Assembly: GCA_027489195.1 (NCBI GenBank)
Contig: JAIYAG010000370.1
Coordinates: 1-7,646, forward strand
Source of the DNA: Burkholderiales bacterium
Lineage (GTDB): Bacteria > Pseudomonadota > Gammaproteobacteria > Burkholderiales > Burkholderiaceae_E
Reading direction: 5' to 3'
Length of the DNA: 7,646 nucleotides
In this document: in pieces, positions 5,179-7,646 of the stretch
How positions within the stretch are numbered: the stretch's first letter is position 1
Layout: each line of letters opens with the position of its first letter
The notes under the pieces: generated by a model
Database searches by the model: none
Told to the model about the DNA's origin: nothing
What the model saw: the letters and a program-made list of their open reading frames with translations, nothing else
Made by a program: the position numbers and the translations under genes

Positions 5179-6090
5179 TCAGAGTTTGTGCAGGTCGAGC
5201 AGGATCTGGCGGGTCTTGAGCACGTGGCCGTCGAGGTGGCGGGCCAGCAGCGCGCGCGTGAGCCGCTTGGCCTCCGCGAGCGTGCGGGCGGATTCGTAGC
5301 GCTCGGCGGCGATGTCGCGAAGCGTGGACCCCGAGAAGCCGCCCTCCTCGGCCGGATCCGCCACGACGAAGCCGCGCCCGGGCAGCAGCGCGTAGCGGCG
5401 CCCGGCGTCGATCGGCCGCTCGTCGGCATCGAACGCGAGGTCGAGCGCGTAGCCGATCTCGCGCAGCAGCATCCACTCGAAGCGGCGCAGCGTGCCTTCG
5501 ATCGACTCGCCCAGGCCGAGCGCGACGAGCGCCTGCGCATAGCCGTCGAAGAGCTGGGGATGGGCATCGTCGCGCGGCAGCAGCCGCACGATCAGCTCGT
5601 TGAGGTAGAAGGCGCAGAGCAGCCCGTCACCCTGGGGGGCGGCCATGCCACCGAGCCATTCGGCCGAGGTCAGCGTGCGCAGCTCGTGGCGGCCGCTGAA
5701 GCCGACGTGAAGCGGCTGGAACGCGTGCAGCACGCCGCGCAGCTTCGAGCCGTTGCGCTTGGCGCCCTTGGCCACGCAGCCGATTCGCCCGTGGTCGCGG
5801 GTCAGCAGCTCGACGATGAGGCTGGTCTCGCGCCAGGGCAGCGTGTGCAGCACGAACGCGGGCTCGTCGTGCACCCGTTCCGCGGCACGCCCGACCGGAC
5901 GCTGCGCGCGTGCCGAGGCGGTCCGGCGCGGCGCACCACCCGGACCGGCAGCGCGGCTCGGACCGAGCCGGGGGCCGTCGCGCCCGGGCGGGTCGCCCGG
6001 CTCGGCCGCGCCGGTCGCTTCGAGCGCGTCGGACACGCCCTGCGGTCCGGCGCCCGCCGTCGCGGTCGCGCCGGACTCACTCGTAGCCAT
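5179..6090 (-). CDS. recO: DNA repair protein RecO
   Basis: RecO works with RecR (and RecF) to load RecA on SSB-coated single-stranded DNA and to anneal strands. The recognisable protein starts at about residue 76: an OB-fold segment (AFVLHTLPWRETSLIVELLT, then GCVAKGAKR at 104-112 and a region to about 150) followed by the helical C-terminal part (about 156-303) with LCAFYLNELIVRLLP and FEWMLLREIGYALDL. Residues 1-72 are Ala/Gly/Pro/Arg-rich and probably disordered; comparable extensions occur in Burkholderia RecO. The ATG at 6088-6090 overlaps the end of era by 14 bases. No good Shine-Dalgarno precedes it. In-frame GTG codons at residues 19 and 73 are alternatives, and the one at 73 would yield a protein of E. 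coli-like length. I keep the ATG because of the overlap with era, but the start is uncertain. Confidence 0.93.
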   Translation of the reverse strand: MATSESGATATAGAGPQGVSDALEATGAAEPGDPPGRDGPRLGPSRAAGPGGAPRRTASARAQRPVGRAAERVHDEPAFVLHTLPWRETSLIVELLTRDHGRIGCVAKGAKRNGSKLRGVLHAFQPLHVGFSGRHELRTLTSAEWLGGMAAPQGDGLLCAFYLNELIVRLLPRDDAHPQLFDGYAQALVALGLGESIEGTLRRFEWMLLREIGYALDLAFDADERPIDAGRRYALLPGRGFVVADPAEEGGFSGSTLRDIAAERYESARTLAEAKRLTRALLARHLDGHVLKTRQILLDLHKL

Positions 6091-6979
6091 AGGTGCGCAG
6101 ACGGTTCTCGTCGTCCGCCCAGCCGCCCTTCACCTTGACCCAGACCTCGAGGTAGACCTTGCAGTCGAGCATCTTCTCGAGGTCCTGGCGGGCCTCGCTG
6201 GCGATCCGCTTGATCTTCTCGCCGCCGGCACCCAGCACGATCGGCTTCTGCGCGTCGCGCTCGACGACGATCGCGGCGAAGATGCGCCGCAGCCCGGGCA
6301 GCTCCTCGAACTTCTCGATCTGCACCGTGCTCTGGTAGGGCAGCTCGTCGCCGAGCAGCCGGAACATCTTCTCGCGGACCGCCTCGGCTGCCATGAAGCG
6401 CTCGCTGCGGTCGGTGAACGAGTCGGCGTCGTACTGCGCCTCGCCCTCGGGCAAGTGCTTGGCGCACTCGCCGAGCAGTTCCTCGACCTGCCTGCCGGTC
6501 TTGGCGCTGATGGGCACGATCGCGGCCACACCGGGGCGCGCCATCAGCCGCTGGGCCAGCGGCATGAGCTTCGCCTTGTCGCCGACCGCGTCGATCTTGT
6601 TCAGCGCGATGACGATCGGGCAGCCCTCGGGCACCAGCGCCAGCGCCTGGTCGTCGGCCGCGGTCCAGGCGTTCGCATCGCAGACCAGCACCACCACGTT
6701 CGCCTCCATCGCCGCCTGCGCGGCCGTCCGGTTGAGGACGCGATTGAGGGCACCGCGGTTGCGGGTCTGGTAACCGGGCGTGTCGAGCAGCAGGAACTGG
6801 GCGTCCGGGCGCGTGACCACGCCCACGATGCGATGCCGGGTGGTCTGCGCCTTGGCGGAGGTGATGCTGAGCTTGGTGCCGACCAGACGGTTCACGAGCG
6901 TCGACTTGCCGACGTTCGGACGGCCGACGATGGCGACATGACCGCAACGGTGCGGTACCGCGTCCTTCGGGGTGTCCAT
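6077..6979 (-). CDS. era: GTPase Era
   Basis: Era is an essential GTPase that binds near the 3' end of 16S rRNA and assists 30S maturation. All GTPase motifs are intact in the 300-residue protein: G1 GRPNVGKS (19-26), switch I with QTTRHR (45-50), G3 DTPG (66-69), G4 NKID (127-130) and G5 SAK (158-160). The C-terminal KH domain (about 216-290) carries the GAGG form of the GxxG loop (250-253), and VWVKVKGGWADDE is nearly identical to E. coli Era. Length is normal (301 in E. coli). The ATG start lies 4 bases after the rnc stop, so rnc and era are likely coupled; I see no clear Shine-Dalgarno. The C-terminal end overlaps the recO start. Confidence 0.98.
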   Translation of the reverse strand: MDTPKDAVPHRCGHVAIVGRPNVGKSTLVNRLVGTKLSITSAKAQTTRHRIVGVVTRPDAQFLLLDTPGYQTRNRGALNRVLNRTAAQAAMEANVVVLVCDANAWTAADDQALALVPEGCPIVIALNKIDAVGDKAKLMPLAQRLMARPGVAAIVPISAKTGRQVEELLGECAKHLPEGEAQYDADSFTDRSERFMAAEAVREKMFRLLGDELPYQSTVQIEKFEELPGLRRIFAAIVVERDAQKPIVLGAGGEKIKRIASEARQDLEKMLDCKVYLEVWVKVKGGWADDENRLRTYGYE

Positions 6980-6983
6980 CGGC

Positions 6984-7646
6984 TCAGGCCGCGTGGGCGC
7001 GGCGGCGGGGTTCGGTGACGGGCGTGGGCGCGACCACGGGCACGTCGACCCCGTCGACGGCCGCGTTCACCTCGGCGGACACCGGCTCGGGGACTTCGGC
7101 GGTGACGGCCTCCGCCGCCGTCTCGGCTGCGGCCGCGGCACGGGCGCTGCGCCGGGGCTTGCGCACCGTCGCCGGCAGCAGGGTCTGCGTCTGCTCCAGC
7201 GCCAGCTTCGCCGCGGCCTGCTCGGCGGCCCGCCGACTTCCGCCGCTGCCCAGCACCTGGATCGACAGCTTCGGCACCGAGCACTCGACCTCGAACAGCT
7301 GGTTGTGCGCGGCGCCGTGGGTGGCCACGACCGCATACACCGGCAGCGGGATCTTGCGGCTCTGCAGCCACTCCTGCAGCAGCGTCTTGGCGTCCTTGCC
7401 GAGCGTGTTCGGGTCGACGTTGCGCAGCACCGGATCGTAGAGCCTGCGGATCGACTGCTGGGCGGCGTCGAAGCCGCCGTCCAGGAAGATCGCGCCGAAC
7501 AGGGCCTCGAGGGTATCGGCGAGGATCGACGGACGTCGGAAGCCGCCGCTCTTCTGCTCGCCCTCGCCCAGCAGCAGGCAGGTGGCCAGTTCGATGCGCT
7601 GCGCGACCTCGAACAGGGTCTGCTGCTTGACCAGGTTGGCGCGAAC
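6984..7646 (-). CDS. rnc: Ribonuclease III, C-terminal 220 residues (5' end outside the window)
   Basis: RNase III cleaves double-stranded RNA and processes the 30S rRNA precursor. The frame is open to the window edge, and the first visible residues (VRANLVKQQT) align near residue 76 of the E. coli enzyme, so about 75 residues, including the NERLEFLGDS signature, are missing here. Visible are GEGEQKSGGFRRPSILADT, catalytic Asp44 and Glu47 of the visible part (E. coli Asp114 and Glu117), and the dsRNA-binding domain (about 82-152) ending GSGGSRRAAEQAAAKLAL. After it comes an Ala/Val/Pro/Glu-rich tail of about 65 residues (156-220) that E. coli RNase III lacks. Long tails of this kind occur in Burkholderiales homologues. 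The stop lies 4 bases before era. An internal GTG near 7430 is not a start, because domain sequence continues upstream of it. Confidence 0.97.
   Translation of the reverse strand, partial: VRANLVKQQTLFEVAQRIELATCLLLGEGEQKSGGFRRPSILADTLEALFGAIFLDGGFDAAQQSIRRLYDPVLRNVDPNTLGKDAKTLLQEWLQSRKIPLPVYAVVATHGAAHNQLFEVECSVPKLSIQVLGSGGSRRAAEQAAAKLALEQTQTLLPATVRKPRRSARAAAAAETAAEAVTAEVPEPVSAEVNAAVDGVDVPVVAPTPVTEPRRRAHAA

Noticed and set aside
5169..5567. Upstream extension of the pdxJ frame through recO
   Set aside because: The extra 133 codons are Ser/Arg-rich and out of frame with clear RecO sequence. PdxJ begins at the ATG at 5168.
5753..7018. Long plus-strand open frame opposite recO and era
   Set aside because: It is antisense to intact RecO and Era coding sequence and shows no domain or ribosome-binding site.
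1..7646. A hidden novel system, CRISPR array, insertion sequence or prophage fragment
   Set aside because: All coding space is taken by recognisable housekeeping genes on one strand. There are no spaced repeats of CRISPR type, no terminal inverted repeats and no transposase motifs.

Overview
This is a GC-rich window (roughly 70% G+C by eye) from a bacterial chromosome. Every gene I can support lies on the minus strand. The gene order rnc-era-recO-pdxJ-acpS, followed by uvrC-pgsA-tRNA-Gly-tRNA-Cys, joins two clusters that are also syntenic in Escherichia coli. The protein sequences (Burkholderia-like extensions on RecO, UvrC and RNase III, and a YiaD-like lipoprotein) suggest a betaproteobacterium, probably of the order Burkholderiales. 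That assignment is inference from remembered families, not a search.

Layout, read in the direction of transcription (high to low coordinates): the 3' part of rnc (RNase III, cut by the window edge, 6984-7646); era (6077-6979); recO (5179-6090, overlapping era by 14 nt); pdxJ (4404-5168); acpS (3950-4387); uvrC (1817-3907); pgsA (1245-1817, one-base TGATG overlap with uvrC). The gaps are 4, -14, 10, 16, 42 and -1 nt, so these seven genes look like one transcription unit with translational coupling. Next comes a hairpin after pgsA, then a strong sigma70-type promoter, tRNA-Gly(GCC), a terminator-like hairpin and tRNA-Cys(GCA). Last is a GTG-started gene for a glycine-zipper/OmpA-domain lipoprotein (71-781). 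The window starts in a run of 9-bp tandem repeats that reaches the stop codon of that lipoprotein gene.

Functions: RNase III and Era act in rRNA processing and 30S assembly. RecO and UvrC act in recombinational and nucleotide-excision repair. PdxJ makes pyridoxine 5'-phosphate, AcpS activates acyl carrier protein, and PgsA makes phosphatidylglycerol phosphate. The tRNAs and the outer-membrane lipoprotein complete the set.

I do not see a previously undescribed system, mobile element, CRISPR array or phage gene here. The points worth a second look are small: a terminator-like hairpin between the two tRNA genes, a GNRA-tetraloop hairpin that would sit almost at the 5' end of the tRNA transcript, low-complexity extensions in three nucleic-acid enzymes (a 65-residue insert inside the UvrC nuclease core is the clearest), and a stop codon embedded in a tandem repeat. 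No stretch longer than about 120 bases lacks a gene.
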